A DNA stretch of 64,000 bases from Mactromeris polynyma (Eukaryota > Mollusca > Bivalvia > Venerida > Mactridae): the NCBI GenBank assembly GCA_032209605.1, contig JASFXZ010000033.1:836001-900000 (forward strand), written 5' to 3'. Positions 32,116 to 44,573 of the stretch are shown here, piece after piece. The notes under the pieces were generated by a model. That model saw only the letters and a list, made by a program, of their open reading frames with translations, made no database searches and was not told the DNA's origin. How positions within the stretch are numbered: position 1 is the stretch's first letter; the number at the start of each line of letters is the position of its first letter. Position numbers and translations under genes: made by a program.

Positions 32116-35100
32116 TCACTCTAAATCGAACATTTTTATTTTGTCATTTGTAAACATGCTAACAAATAGTTTGCGTAATTTTCGATGGAAAAACAATGAC
32201 ATTGGTTGCCGAATGCCGTCTTCTTCCTTAACGATCACTCCCATCTTTGTACCATCGTATCTTAATTGTACTATGTTGTTTGAATTCTTACCAGCAACGA
32301 ATACATTCCCTCTCCCATCAATACACACCCCATTTACTCCTTCAATATCTGGGTCTTTGATTGTAGCGATATGATTTCCGTTCTTATCAAGGCACACTAA
32401 CCCATCATAACAACCAACGAACATATAATCTTCACTGTCACATAGTGCGATTTGCTTAGAGCGCTTAAACATATTATTCCCACTTCTGTCTTTAGATAGA
32501 GTTTGTAACAGTGTACCAAACATGTCGTATATGTATACTGAAGAACCATTATCAGATACATAGAGTTTGTTATCCATGTAAGCCACATAATAACATTGAT
32601 GATTCAGTTTTATTTGTCGGGATAGTGTCATAGGTTGTCCTACATATACAAATTGGATCATTTTATCATGGTAATATGTCACAGCAATTTCGTCGTTCTT
32701 CACAAGGCATACACCACTGACAATATAAGGAAGATTAATGTGATCTACTACTGACAACTGTACAATGTCAACTCGTTTCAGTTTTTTATTATCATGATGA
32801 TCGGCAATAATCAATTCGTTATCACCTAAAAGACAACCTCCTCTTATTCTGCATGTGGTAGTATCGCTTGGTAGCCTAACCACAATATCTTGACATTGCT
32901 TAATTCTGTAAGGTGTGTTTTTATCGCTAACTTTCACCTCACCAAGACTTTTAGTATGTTGAAGAAATTCTATTAAAGATTTGTCGGCAACAAACGAAAA
33001 CACATCGTCCTCTGTAAATATTTCTAGCTCTTCTTCAGAATTTTTAATGCCATCTCGTTCGATCGAAAAGAGTTTCGAGCAGACAAACTTTTGCGATTTA
33101 TTGCATTCAGCTCGTCGGATTTTCTCGCCAAGCTCTACAAATATGTTGAGAGTAGATTCTATTCTTTCGTTGGCATTTAATAGTACCGCCTTCATTTTTT
33201 CGTACAGTAATTGAACTTCACCCTTAGCGTCTTCTTCCAGGCGTTATCACCTAAAAGACAACCTCCTCTTATTCTGCATGTGGTAGTATCGCTTGGTAGC
33301 CTAACCACAATATCTTGACATTGCTTAATTCTGTAAGGTGTGTTTTTATCGCTAACTTTCACCTCACCAAGACTTTTAGTATGTTGAAGAAATTCTATTA
33401 AAGATTTGTCGGCAACAAACGAAAACACATCGTCCTCTGTAAATATTTCTAGCTCTTCTTCAGAATTTTTAATGCCATCTCGTTCGATCGAAAAGAGTTT
33501 CGAGCAGACAAACTTTTGCGATTTATTGCATTCAGCTCGTCGGATTTTCTCGCCAAGCTCTACAAATATGTTGAGAGTAGATTCTATTCTTTCGTTGGCA
33601 TTTAATAGTACCGCCTTCATTTTTTCGTACAGTAATTGAACTTCACCCTTAGCGTCTTCTTCCAGGCGATCAAGTATGGAATCGGCTTCCCTTCGGTGTT
33701 CGGTGATTGCAAGCAATGAATTTTGTTTGGCACGTTCTAATTTTTGAAGGTAGAAATTGTTGGAGTTTCGTAGTGTGGACTTTAAACTTTTCGTCTTTGT
33801 CTGCAGGTCTTTGAAAGTTTTCTGTAATTCCCCATCTTTGGTGATCTGATCTACATCATCAGGAATTGAATGTATGTCGGTGCAATTTCTGAAAGTGAAC
33901 ATTTTGTAAGAACTGTAAAAAGATGATTGCAGGTTTTTACAGCAGTTCGTAACTTGGTTGAACTATACATGTTTTTCATAAAACTTCAAGCATATGTCGT
34001 TCTTACACCTTATATTTATATCTGAACACATTATTATAGCTATGAAGCACATTTATAACGATCAAATACGGTTTTGAAGTCCGAAGTAAAGATTGCATTG
34101 TCAATAAAAACTGCATCAATAAGTAATTGGTATTGACGACTAGTTTTTATGTTTCTGTATTATTTATTCATTATTGGTGTGATGGAGAACTAGATAACTT
34201 TGTGGTATAATCAATCATTATAATGGTAAATATTTATTAAATAATATAAAACGTTAATTATACTTATATTTGTGTGCATCGCATTTCACTTTAGCGATTA
34301 CATGCGGTTTCAAGAGCGCCCCCTCCCCCTGGATTTTGTTGTATTATTTCGGTCACAAAAATATTGCACATACATTGTATCTTCTCTTTGTGCTTGCAAA
34401 CCATTATGATATACCATTACTTGTGATATTGAAAATCTACGCACGTTTGACATCTCGTGATATAGCACACATGAACATACACATACTTAAAGACCTAAAT
34501 TCGCGTTGTTTAGACAAAATTCTGCTCAATGAATTAGCACTAGTTTTTGTATTGTAAACACGAACTATGATTTGTCAGTCTGTATTAAACTTGTAGATAA
34601 ATGTGCATAACGCTCGTATCTAATGATAACCGAATAATAAATTTCAAACAAATAAGCGAATAGTTTGTACAATTTAGATTAAATGTTGTAGATATATCGA
34701 GGGGTTACAGCCAGAACGCGCTATCTATGATTTTTTTCAAAAAGTACATCTTTGGCTTAATAAGTCGTATTTTGTCATTTACACATGCTGTTTAATTAAT
34801 TCCGCTATATTGTAATTAATTAACTAGATATTAATTAAAACCAAATTCCACTATCACATATCTACCAATTTTGTTCCTGCCAAATTGAGCTATTCGCCTA
34901 TGGTGTCCTAACACTGTTTGGTATTTAATCATTTATTTGAGGCTAAACACATCAAGTTAAAATACTGTCATAAAGCACGATGGTTTGTGAGACTAAAGGT
35001 ATTATTTTTAAAAACCAGTCTGTTTTAAATGAAACACTGACATTTTGGCTGAAATACTTGTCACTTAATTAGCTCTGTTTATATTGTACCAAAACAAAGC

Positions 35101-38100
35101 AGCGTATGATAAAGTTCTTCAAAACAAATTTCTCTCGAAAATGTAAATGTCAAACCACAGCTTTTGTTTGTATTGCAGAATGGCCGTGATTGTTTTGCTT
35201 TCATTTAGTACTAAACCTTGATAAAAACAGTGTATGTGAATATGTCTCATTTTGGTTGCTCAAAATGAAGCATTCGTGTGTAGCAAAATAATTTAGCAAA
35301 TAGTTTCTTGATTTTAAAGAAACAGTAAATGTCGGATTTTTGCACAATGGAATTATTATCTTTTGAATTTTTATTCAAGAATTTTCGAATGCTAAACTTG
35401 TTCTTTATATCAGTTTAAACATAAATTTTAGTTGCACAGAAAAGTTTTTTTAATGGAGTATTTTATAAAATTATTTTTATAATGACAAAGTTTCAAATGT
35501 CTCTACTTGTTTTCATAAATTAAACATGAAAAATATATTCCCACAATGATTGATTCTCAAAATATTTTCAAAGATAAATTTAAATAATGTTTGCATTTAG
35601 TTGGAATAAAAATAGAATACAGTGTTAATATAATTGTTAAGAACATTTGTATTCTATCTGAATTTCTGGATGGACATCGAACAAAGATGTAAAGAAAACC
35701 AACATATAGACAAATTCTTGTCGATATTATTGACCAGGTCAGAACACAAAGTGAAAAATAAAGTGCAGAACGAAATGAATTGATACAATAACAAACACAT
35801 AAATTACAGACGTTAATAAGCAGTAGAGGTCTGGTCAGAAAAGAAATTTCTGCTCATGAGATTTTTTTTGAAGCAGTGGCATATTTCGAGAAATGTAATA
35901 CACTCGGATAATCCGCTATGTTGTGTAAACATTTATACGAAAACTTCTTCTGAGTTTCTTCATGGACAAGAACTATCCAGAAAAAGAAGAAGAGTTTGTT
36001 TTACAATATTCAATTCAAATCAAGCTGTTGAAAAATGATGGATATTGGTCCTGACGATTTTCTTCCTCTTGTACTCTTTTCTTAAGTGTCGCGTTGAAAT
36101 TTGCACAAGCAGAGTAAACCAGCCTGTTATCAGGATACAGTCAACAATTGGACCTGTGCCATTGTCATCAAGAAGACTGACAATGATATTAAAATAAAAT
36201 TGGAATAAAGTCAAATGGCTGCGCTACAAACAAGACAAACTAGATACATGCTTCTTTAAGTATGACTTTAATGCGGAATTTCAAACAGTAAAAATATTAG
36301 GGTCTAAACGAAAAAATTAACAATTGCCACTGACAACAATTTATCAAAACAATGCACAGGAAAGCTCTTAATATCAAAGGCAAAAACGTAAGACTTGTTA
36401 TCACTATGCCAGTCAGGAGTCATTCCTCGAGAGTATCGTGAATACTTCTAGTCATTGCCGTCCGCACAAGTTGTCAAATTATACTTGACGCTACCGAGTC
36501 TGGCAATACATGAATAGTCACTTTGAATGACTCTATACATTGGCAGTTCTATTTAGCATGTGATTGTTTAAATTATGTGTTCTAAAGATGTTATCAAGTT
36601 AAGAATAGTACTGTTATCGTTCTGTGTAGAAATTGCAAATTCTTATCTAAATCTGTACTCATTTTAATCGAAGTTAAAGTCTTAAGAATAGTTTATGACA
36701 CATATTAACAGTGGACACTAAGGCCACACCAAATTGATTTATAGTTCGTCGGATTTACCGCTCCTTTAAAATGCAAGAGTAGAAAAAAAAAATTTACCCG
36801 CTCGCACCTCCGTCAAAAATCAAATTTTATTTTTTGCTGTGCGCGAAATTCGGCGCTAATAGAGGCTACTTTTCGCATTTAAAGGTACTCTCATTCATTT
36901 AATTACCTTTTGGAACAAATGCTACCGTTTGCTGAAGCGTTCGGGAGATCCCACGATTTCCGAAAATCGTCTGTCCAATATTTAAAGCTTTCAAGAGTAG
37001 TCGTTCTTGAATGTCGTTCGTAACATCTTTTCATTGGCTTCCAAATTCAATAAATAAATCGCTTTGCATTTCACACATGGTGTCGTGATAATATTACAGT
37101 TAGCTCCTCTAAACTGGCCCACAATTAACATCGATGATATAATCTGTCATTAAAATCACATCTGTACATCCTTAAAGACGACAACGATATTAAATATATG
37201 CCTAGCAACCGTAGTTAACACTCCCACAATGCATTGTAAACATGGGAGTACCTACAAGGATCGTAGACAATGTGTAGGGGAAATTTATATTCAATGCATC
37301 AAAACGTTATAGGCTAAATGAACGTTGATACACACACAGACATTTAAAGGTTTGGGATTCTTGTGTAACATGAAATACTTGTGACATGCTTGGAAAATTC
37401 ATGCAGTCGCGAAAACAGATGACAATAGAAAATGTAAACGAATTCGGATAGAATAAAGCGAGCATGGAGCTGTATAATATGTGTTTGGTCAGTCTATAAT
37501 TCTGATCAACACATATGTGTACGATTCGATGCTTCGTTATAAACATCTTGATTGGAAAAATGCATTAATATAGGTTAGAAGAAAAGCCTCACAACTAGAA
37601 ATTAGAAAACAAAATGGTATAGTCCTTTCTCATGGTACAGCGGCTTTCATGGTACCGCGGTAAACAGTTTTCTTGCGATATTTTAACGTTAGGACCGCCT
37701 ACCGCATGTTGACATATTCTCGTGAGTAAACCTGAAGATGCTCTTCGTATCAAACATTTTTTTGCAAAAATGCCGTAATTTCTGACGAATTTATAGCGAT
37801 TTTATACAAAACCAGTTGAAACAAGTTTTTCATCCTATGTTCTCCACCCCATGGGTCATAAAAACCTCTCAATGTCCTGTAAACAATGTTTAAAATTTCG
37901 TATTTGCTGTTGAAATGATCGTCTGGCATTTCGTATGACGTCACCAAACCGGTAGCCATGTTGTTTCTAAATTTAGAAGCTATTCCTAGGAAATGAAAGT
38001 ATGGCAAGCGGTTTAGGTGAACAAAAATCAATTAAAGCAATGGCAAAATTTAGTGATACACAATAAGCCACCAGTCTAAACCTTTGTCTTTGCTATATGG

Positions 38101-41100
38101 TTCTATCATTTGAATATATTGAATGGATACTATTCAAAATAAAGTAAGAGCAGGAAAAAATTGACGATCACCCTTGAGATACGTACACGAGGGAGTGTAA
38201 CAGAACAGCTACAACCAGAGAAACACGTGCGTGCTGGTTCACTGACAATGACAAAGTGAAAACGATTTTGCACATTTACATATTGTTTTGCATTCTTGTT
38301 GTGTTGAATTAACTTTTGAAATTTGTCTGAAATTAGAGACTTCTGACTTATTTGACGAACTGGGAAATAATAACGTTATTGTGTATCAGGCTTTCCATAT
38401 TTGACATTTTTTATGCTTACACCGGTACCATGAGACACGACCTTGACTTGTCAAAATCCAACATGGCTGCACACTAGGCGGGAATTAATAAACAATGACA
38501 AGATATTTCAAGTATTTAAATTTATTGGTATGAAGGGGTAGAATTAATAAATCAGCAAAGCAATAAAATATTGATGTGAATTGTTAAGTACCGCGGTATC
38601 ATGAGAAACCAGGCTAAGCCCCCTTACTCTGAGGCTTTACAAAATAACCATTATTTTGTCCAAAACAGAGGAAATCAGATGGAACTGAAATTCTGAAGTT
38701 GGCTGTTGAAATTCAGCCAAGACTAACATGGTGCTATTGAACATAATACTTTTAAACTTGAAATGCCATAAGAAGACTAGCTATACATTTTTCACATGGT
38801 TAAGAATCGCCCTGTCAGTCGGTGTGTCCAGGTATTTAATATTTAGTTTAAGGCAAGAAATACTCAGTTCTCAAGGAAAAGTAACTTGGCAAACATAGCA
38901 ATCAGATGTGTGGATGTATAAGACATCTAATGCATATTATCCATGAAGGTACTTTTAAGGAGAATTTATGACCCATTAAACAGAAACTAGTTGTGCATCT
39001 CATGGTAACATTCAAGTCAAAGTGGATAGCTCACATACGCACAAGGTACTTAATGCAAGCTTATGTAGTTGCCTGATGTCTAGTTTTAAGTTTGCAACCA
39101 GCATTGCTCAATGTTTTTTGTATTTGCTACTCATTAAAAAGAATAGAATTGGGAAAAAAGCGCCGTCAGTTAAATATTGAGAAATATAAGAAAAATAAAA
39201 TTGTAAAAAAAACCTCGCCGCCTGTGAAATTATGAGAAGTAAAAAATAAAATTAAAAATAATTTTTCGCTCGCTCGCCCCATCTTTTTCTTCAAAAAATC
39301 CGAAGAACTACTGATCAAATTGGTGTGGCCTAAGCTAAACCTTATATACGTTTAATTTAAAACAATCAGTCTGTGTTGCAATCTAGATGTTAATGATTAA
39401 TTTCACAATGTTTCACTTTGATGATATTACTAAATCATCTTAAGCAATCAACGAAATACCCAAAAATGTCTGTGATTTCTTCATTCATGTTATACAAAAA
39501 AATACATAAATTTGACTTAATTATTTGCCATTGTGACCACAAACTTACTTTTTATAAAAAAACATTCTAGCTACTGTGGCATTTGTTAATTTATTAGTAT
39601 TGCATTAGTGGAAACTAACTATAGTTTTCTTATTTTGGCATTACATTTGAAATACACAGAATATAAAATTATAATATGTATATATGTTGACACTTACAGT
39701 ACATGCTTATTTGCAGATGTGATGTTTTTAAGTTCATCACATTGTCAGTAAGATTTAAATATTGAATTAACAGTTGACACTTTTATCAGCATAAAAAATC
39801 ACATTGCATTTTAAGTTAAACAACACTCAAAAGTCAGTAGATCATTTCATCACTCAAATATTTGACATGTTAACACTACATAATAATTTGAAAAAGAAAT
39901 TTTAGGGACTTTCATATCATACAGGATACTTAAGATTAGCAGGCATGCACCCAAGACATGAGCTTGATGTATTATCTTCCCTGTAAAAGTGGCGAGACTG
40001 AACAAAGCTCTTGAACAGTTTGTACCGAATTGATCGGTTCATATATTCATATCCAAATTATCTAATAGTGTTCCGGACATAACGTAATTAACACAACAGC
40101 ATAAAATACATAATGTTGAACAAAATTTGTGTATGTCTTTCTCTCTCTGAGGGAGATATATTGTTTTTTGTCTTTGGTGTCTGTCCGTCCTTCTGTCCGT
40201 CCGTCCACTTTCAGCTTGTCTGCGCTTAATCTCCAATACCGCTGTTTGGACTTCAACCAAACTTCACAGGATTGATTAGCAAAATTACAATTACTAAATA
40301 ATATTACTTATACTCATTGTCATATGTACTTTATACTTATGAACTTACCAATACAATATTTTGTACATGTTAAAGTTCAATTATGCTACATTATAACATG
40401 TTAATGTCTGAAAAAGATGGTGTTTCCGGTACTTTTAGCAACATGAACAAATGGAATAACATGAAAACTGCATTGTATTAAATATGACTAAATGTTCAAA
40501 TGCAATTGAAATTTGACAAGAATAGTTAAATCATTGTTATTACTTAACAACACTTCCACTGTTTATGTGATAGTTATTTTGTCATTTTGTAATAAAACAT
40601 AATAAAACAATGAAGTGTCAACTGTTTACTTATCAATACGATTATCTATAAAACAATTTTGAATCATGAATTTTATTTACAACAAAAACGCCGTGTATTT
40701 CCCGATAACACGTCACGTTTTATCAACTATCATTTCTCATTTCTCGCACTGTTACTATATATAGACAGGAAAACACCCGAGAATCCCTAACAACAATTGT
40801 AAGAAATTTTCTTAGATGAAAATTTTAAACTTAGAAATATTTTAGTAAGACAATTTTAGTTCTTTGCTAAGAAATTTCTAAGTTGGATATCGAATAAGGA
40901 TTTAGGAAAATGTCGTAGCTAAGAAATACAACTTAAACTAAGAAATTTTCTTAGAAAAAAACTAAGAAGTTTATTGAATACGGCCCCTGGATCAATAACG
41001 TTTAAGCATTAACTCATTTTTGTTATTTTTCACGAAATGGCCACCTAGCGATAATGATGTATACAAACCTTTCGACATGATTGGTAATGCTTCAGTGTAT

Positions 41101-41732
41101 TTGAAAGAATCGTGTATTTAGAGTTTAACAATTAGAGAATAAACGCGGCTGCCCAACTGTTGCTCGGCGTATGGTTTGGTCCAAAAATTGTACTACATGT
41201 AGTACTAACTATGGTCTGAATATTCTTTATATCTTCCCAACATCATAGTATCGACCTTGTTATAATATTAGGACAACCACCGACTTATAATGATATATGA
41301 GTGTATAATTATATGTAGAAGACCTAGCATTACACCGATCACCTGTGGCCAACTGTATTCTCGTATACTGAGTCGACGATACATAAAAACTTACTTGTGA
41401 CCAATGGCGATACACGCATAGCAACCAACAGCATCATGATCACCACAATACATATCTATAACTTTTCCTTGATGAATGCTGCATTTTTCAGTAGGAAACG
41501 AGGCTAACTTCAGTGTCTGGTGTCCGTGTTGAGAAATTGATATATCCAGCAAACTATGCTGTGTTAATGCAGGGTATTTCTTGTGGTTAGATACACATAC
41601 CTTACAACAATATCCTTTACATTCAACACAATATTTAATTCCTTCTCTTGTAACATTCTCTACAGCACAAGAAGTACATGTGTAGTCAAATGTCTCTTCA
41701 GACATACCCTTGTCACTCCCACCTGTCGCCAT
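32116..41732 (-). CDS. B-box/NHL (TRIM-like) gene A, frame broken by 425-bp duplication
   Basis: Exon 1 (41732-41395) encodes MATGGSDKG then B-box 1 (CTSC...CVEC...CKVC...H) and most of B-box 2 (CSIHQGK...YCGDHDAVGC). Its donor GTAAGT splits a Lys codon. Exon 2 starts at 33888 after TTTCAG, completes B-box 2 (NCTDIHSIP), then gives a coiled coil and NHL-type blades (GVCIDGRGNVFVAGKNSNN), stopping at 32116. There is no RING. An apparently exact 425-bp tandem duplication (32817-33666) interrupts exon 2. As read, translation ends at 33192 after 344 residues, before the propeller. Removing one unit leaves exactly 562 codons including stop, matching the sibling genes. The gene is therefore either whole and misassembled, or freshly broken. 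A start 30 bases upstream (41762) is open but not shared with gene C. The role is probably adaptor or recognition; ligase activity is doubtful without RING. Confidence 0.75.
32817..33666. repeat. Exact 425-bp tandem duplication inside gene A exon 2
   Basis: Bases 32817-33241 recur at 33242-33666, with no difference found by eye over the whole unit. The junction shows only a 2-bp microhomology (CG). The length is not a multiple of 3, so the reading frame shifts at the junction. Confidence 0.95.
34000..34700. repeat. Intron block repeated in all units
   Basis: Shared motifs TATAGCTATGAAGCACATTT, AAAGACCTAAATTCGCGTT, ATTAGCACTAGTTTTTGTAT and CTCGTATCTAAYGATAA recur in the same order at about 46070-46780, 52185-53540, 61700-62040 and 62210-62700. 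This shows that introns were duplicated with exons, and twice in tandem at the D copy. Confidence 0.8.
36719..39332. mobile_element. 2.6-kb TIR element in gene A intron, non-autonomous
   Basis: The left end TAAGGCCACACCAAATTGAT and the right end (reverse complement TTAGGCCACACCAATTTGAT) match over about 38 bp, through TTCGTCGGATTT and TTCTTCGGATTT. A Gly/Ala-codon-like GCTCGC-rich patch follows on each side. No transposase frame is visible. The unit is absent from the equivalent introns of the other copies, so it inserted into copy A only. It contains a nested element at 37618-38618. Confidence 0.7.
37618..38618. mobile_element. Nested inverted-repeat element
   Basis: The left end TTTCTCATGGTACAGCGGC plus CATGGTACCGCGGTAAAC and the right end GTACCGCGGTATCATGAGAA are inverted. 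A third internal copy (ACCGGTACCATGAGACACG) lies at about 38420. Non-coding. Confidence 0.5.
40780..40990. repeat. TTTCTTAG/CTAAGAAA palindromic repeat
   Basis: Many overlapping inverted motifs (TAAGAAATTTTCTTAG near 40800 and again near 40940), ending in TTATTGAATACGGCCCCTGG. Probably a small MITE; borders are uncertain. Confidence 0.45.
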
Positions 41733-41739
41733 TTTAGAC

Positions 41740-43075
41740 GAGAATATGCAACGGATAAACATATAGATAGATCACGTGACACGACAGAACAAATCAATAT
41801 CGTGCAGCTCGACCTAGTTTGTGGTTTTCTCGTTATCAAATACAAAATGTATGTGACAAATTTCTATTGAAGTCAACAAATCACGTATACATTTATTTAC
41901 TTGCAATATTATTGCAAACACATTTGTTTACAAATCATACAACCTGCCTTTTCTATCTCTCAACCAACCGCTGTATGAACAGAAGGTCGAATTCAGTGGA
42001 GATGCTGCTTTTAAGTAACACTTCTTCAACATATAGCATCATAATGTAATCCCTTTTGTATTAGAAATTTAGTTTTAAATTATTGTTTAGCAATATGTGC
42101 AAAAACGTTCTAAACTGTATTTACATGTAGGTTATTTGGTTTCGCGTTCATCTCCTTCGATATGCACTTAAACGTTTAAGACTTTTAAACTCTGAGCAGA
42201 CGACAAAACATTGTGTCAACTATCAGCGTTATAGTCTAACTACCGACATGACACTGCAGATTTAACGAATTGTTATGCAGGTTGACTTGTTTCGATTTAA
42301 TACCGATTTTAGTATTTAATATAATGTGGATATATGTGCAAACAAAGAGACATTATTTCTTAAACATAGGTAGCTGCAGTAGTTGTCTCCCAAAAACATT
42401 GTAAATCATACTGAGTAAATACGTCTACCTGAGTGAACCTGTGGATTTTGTATTCCTCTTATGTTGCTTTTTTCTCGGTGTTTCATCACATAACGGGTCT
42501 GTTAATACTTACTTATTGTTGAGAATTGGGATGTAAAACGCCTTTCTTGTACCCTTCGGATGATTTTAATGTCTTATTTTTCCGTTTTTGTCGTCTTAAC
42601 TTTGAAACACATATTGACGATATTAATGTCGTATAATGTGCTTATAAAGAAATGTATCAGTGGTATCTAACGTGCTTGACTTCTAACTTCGTTTTATATA
42701 ATGTACATGTGTTTACTAAATCCTGTGATTAAATTGCGTTCAAGCATCACAATTCGTCAGTTCATTCAATTACGATGCTATCAAATGTTTGCTTTGCAAG
42801 CAATGTTTCAATTGTATTCAAGTTACAAGTTTATTTAAGATACACAACTTGCTTCACAAAATGTTTTACCAAGTTAGATATTACACAAAGTACAATAGTG
42901 TAATTTAAGATATTTTTAGAGAAACACGAAGTGAATTTACGCACATTGTATTTTGAAAAACTCTCAAGCTATATACGTCGAATTGAAATGAGCTATTCGA
43001 AACAACGGTATGTATTATTCGAAATAAAATGTTGGCCCCGGTGAATTTAGATGAACGAGGTCCGACTGTATATTC
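41740..43075. repeat. 5'-flank/promoter block of gene A, repeated at 54290 and 63690
   Basis: Blocks such as CAACCAACCGCTGTATGAAC (41962; 54447 with one change), TCTCCTTCGATATGCACT (42151/54658), AAACTCTGAGCAGACGACAA (42188/54697) and CTTGCTTCACAAAATGTTTT line up with 54290-55690, and the distal part with 63690-63960. The duplicated 5' flank implies that each first exon carries its own promoter. Confidence 0.7.
42962..43073. mobile_element. pogo/Tigger-like MITE, copy 3
   Basis: Right end GAACGAGGTCCGACTGTATA, interior GAAATGAGCTATTCGAAACA and TATTATTCGAAATAAAAT. The left end is truncated. Confidence 0.5.
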
Positions 43076-43599
43076 AGAATCTAATTAAATTCCCGTTTGA
43101 GAAGCATAATGTCGCTTTATTTATATAGACATTTTTGAAAACTGTTAAGAGAAAAACTTTCTTTTTTAGAAAGTGAAGCATTACAGGAAAAAATGGCTGA
43201 TTCGGGAAGTTTCTCCTACTGAATTGTTGTTAGATGAGATAAAATTTGGTGATGAAAGTGTTTTTTATTTGCAAACTGTGGACATGTTGGGGGAATTTCG
43301 CGTTTATAAGAAATATCACATTTTATACAATCATTATAAACACAATTTTCATACTATATGTATATGTTCAAAACCCATGTACTATTATCAACGTTATATG
43401 TGTGAACAGATGGAGTATCTGTAGTGGGTAACACTCAGTAAAATGTAGATGAGTCATAATAACACAGGCATAATGATAACATTAATATACAAAATAAATT
43501 TAATAATTTGAACGTAATATTACTAGAATGATCGTTTATGCATCTAACCTGGTAAAAGTTTTAGATGTATGGAATTATTATAAATGAAGAGAGAGAATA

Positions 43600-43760
43600 A
43601 GTTGCTTCAGGGAACGTCACATGCATAAGGCAATGGCTCCCCACAAAGACATCCACAAAACGTTACGCAATTGAGGTTGTGCAAGCGTAATTACGCAAGG
43701 GAAACAGGGACACAGTGAATGGCCTGACCGACCACTGATTCCCGATCAGGAATATGTTAC
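43600..43760 (+). repeat. Dispersed repeat family G, copy 2
   Basis: TTGCTTCAGGGAACGTCACA followed by CAATGGCTCCCCACAAAG and TGAATGGCCTGACCGACCA, matching 56155-56340. It is preceded by GAGAGAATAAGTTGCT, also present at 56650. Confidence 0.55.
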
Positions 43761-44425
43761 TACCGTATATTTAGATTCTTAAACTCAGTTCGAGAAGCAA
43801 ATTTTCTTGTCAACTTATAACACAAATCTATTTGACAAAAAGTTAAATTTTAGATAAAACAACAACAACTGCTTGTATACGAATTTCATGACAAATATTG
43901 CATCATAATACTGTATAAGTGGTAAAGTTGGCAAAATGTGGAAATGTGGAAATTTACCAAATACAAGAAATATAAAATTTATATTATCATTTCACACATA
44001 ATTTTCATATAATATGTTATTTATAAGAATTCCAAAACTCATGTACTATTATGAACAGTATGTTTGAAATGACGGCGTATGTGTAGCGGGTAACATTCAG
44101 TAAAGTTTAGGTTGGGCTCAATAACGGAGGCATAATAATTACATTACAACTAATTAAATAATTTGAAAGGAGTGTTATTAGGGTGTTTGTTCATGTGTCT
44201 AACCTTGTGAATTAACGTTTTAAAGGTATGGAATAAATAAACCCGACACATTACAAATGAAAACAGAATTTAAACAAACTACACAACTCAATTGTTCGAG
44301 TATAACAGTGACATAGTCACTGATTGCTATAAACCCACAACAATGAGAACACAGAAAATACTGCACTACATACACACACTATATCTGTGCCTATGATAAG
44401 TATCTCTTATATTCTTCACCATAAC

Positions 44426-44499
44426 TTGGCCCTTGTAATTGACCAAGGTGCAATGATGATCATTGGCCCTTGTTATTGACCAAGGTGCAATGATGATCA
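44426..44499. repeat. 37-bp direct duplication downstream of exon B
   Basis: TTGGCCCTTGTAATTGACCA through ATGATGATCA is present twice in tandem with one difference. The single-copy counterpart lies downstream of gene C near 49442. Confidence 0.9.
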
Positions 44500-44573
44500 T
44501 AATCGTTTTGGTCAAGTAATTATCGGTACCTAAGTAATAATACCAATGTTTTCAAGGAACCAATATATACCTT

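Larger units (their letters stand above)
33889..41394. other. Large intron of B-box/NHL gene A
   Basis: Holds intron sequence shared with the other units (about 34000-34700), the 2.6-kb TIR element (36719-39332), a TAAGAAATTTTCTTAG-rich palindromic repeat (40780-40990) and AT-rich filler. A CTGTCCGTCC-type simple tract lies near 40180-40205, of a kind frequent in bivalve dispersed repeats. No coding exon was recognised. Confidence 0.6.

Noticed and set aside
37750..38031. 93-codon minus frame inside the 2.6-kb TIR element
   Set aside because: No recognisable domain or transposase motif, and the composition matches the surrounding non-coding element.
43173..43424. 83-codon plus frame with an upstream CTTTTTTAG acceptor-like site
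   Set aside because: The duplicated counterpart near 55960-56030 does not keep the frame and no partner exon was found, so it is probably chance.
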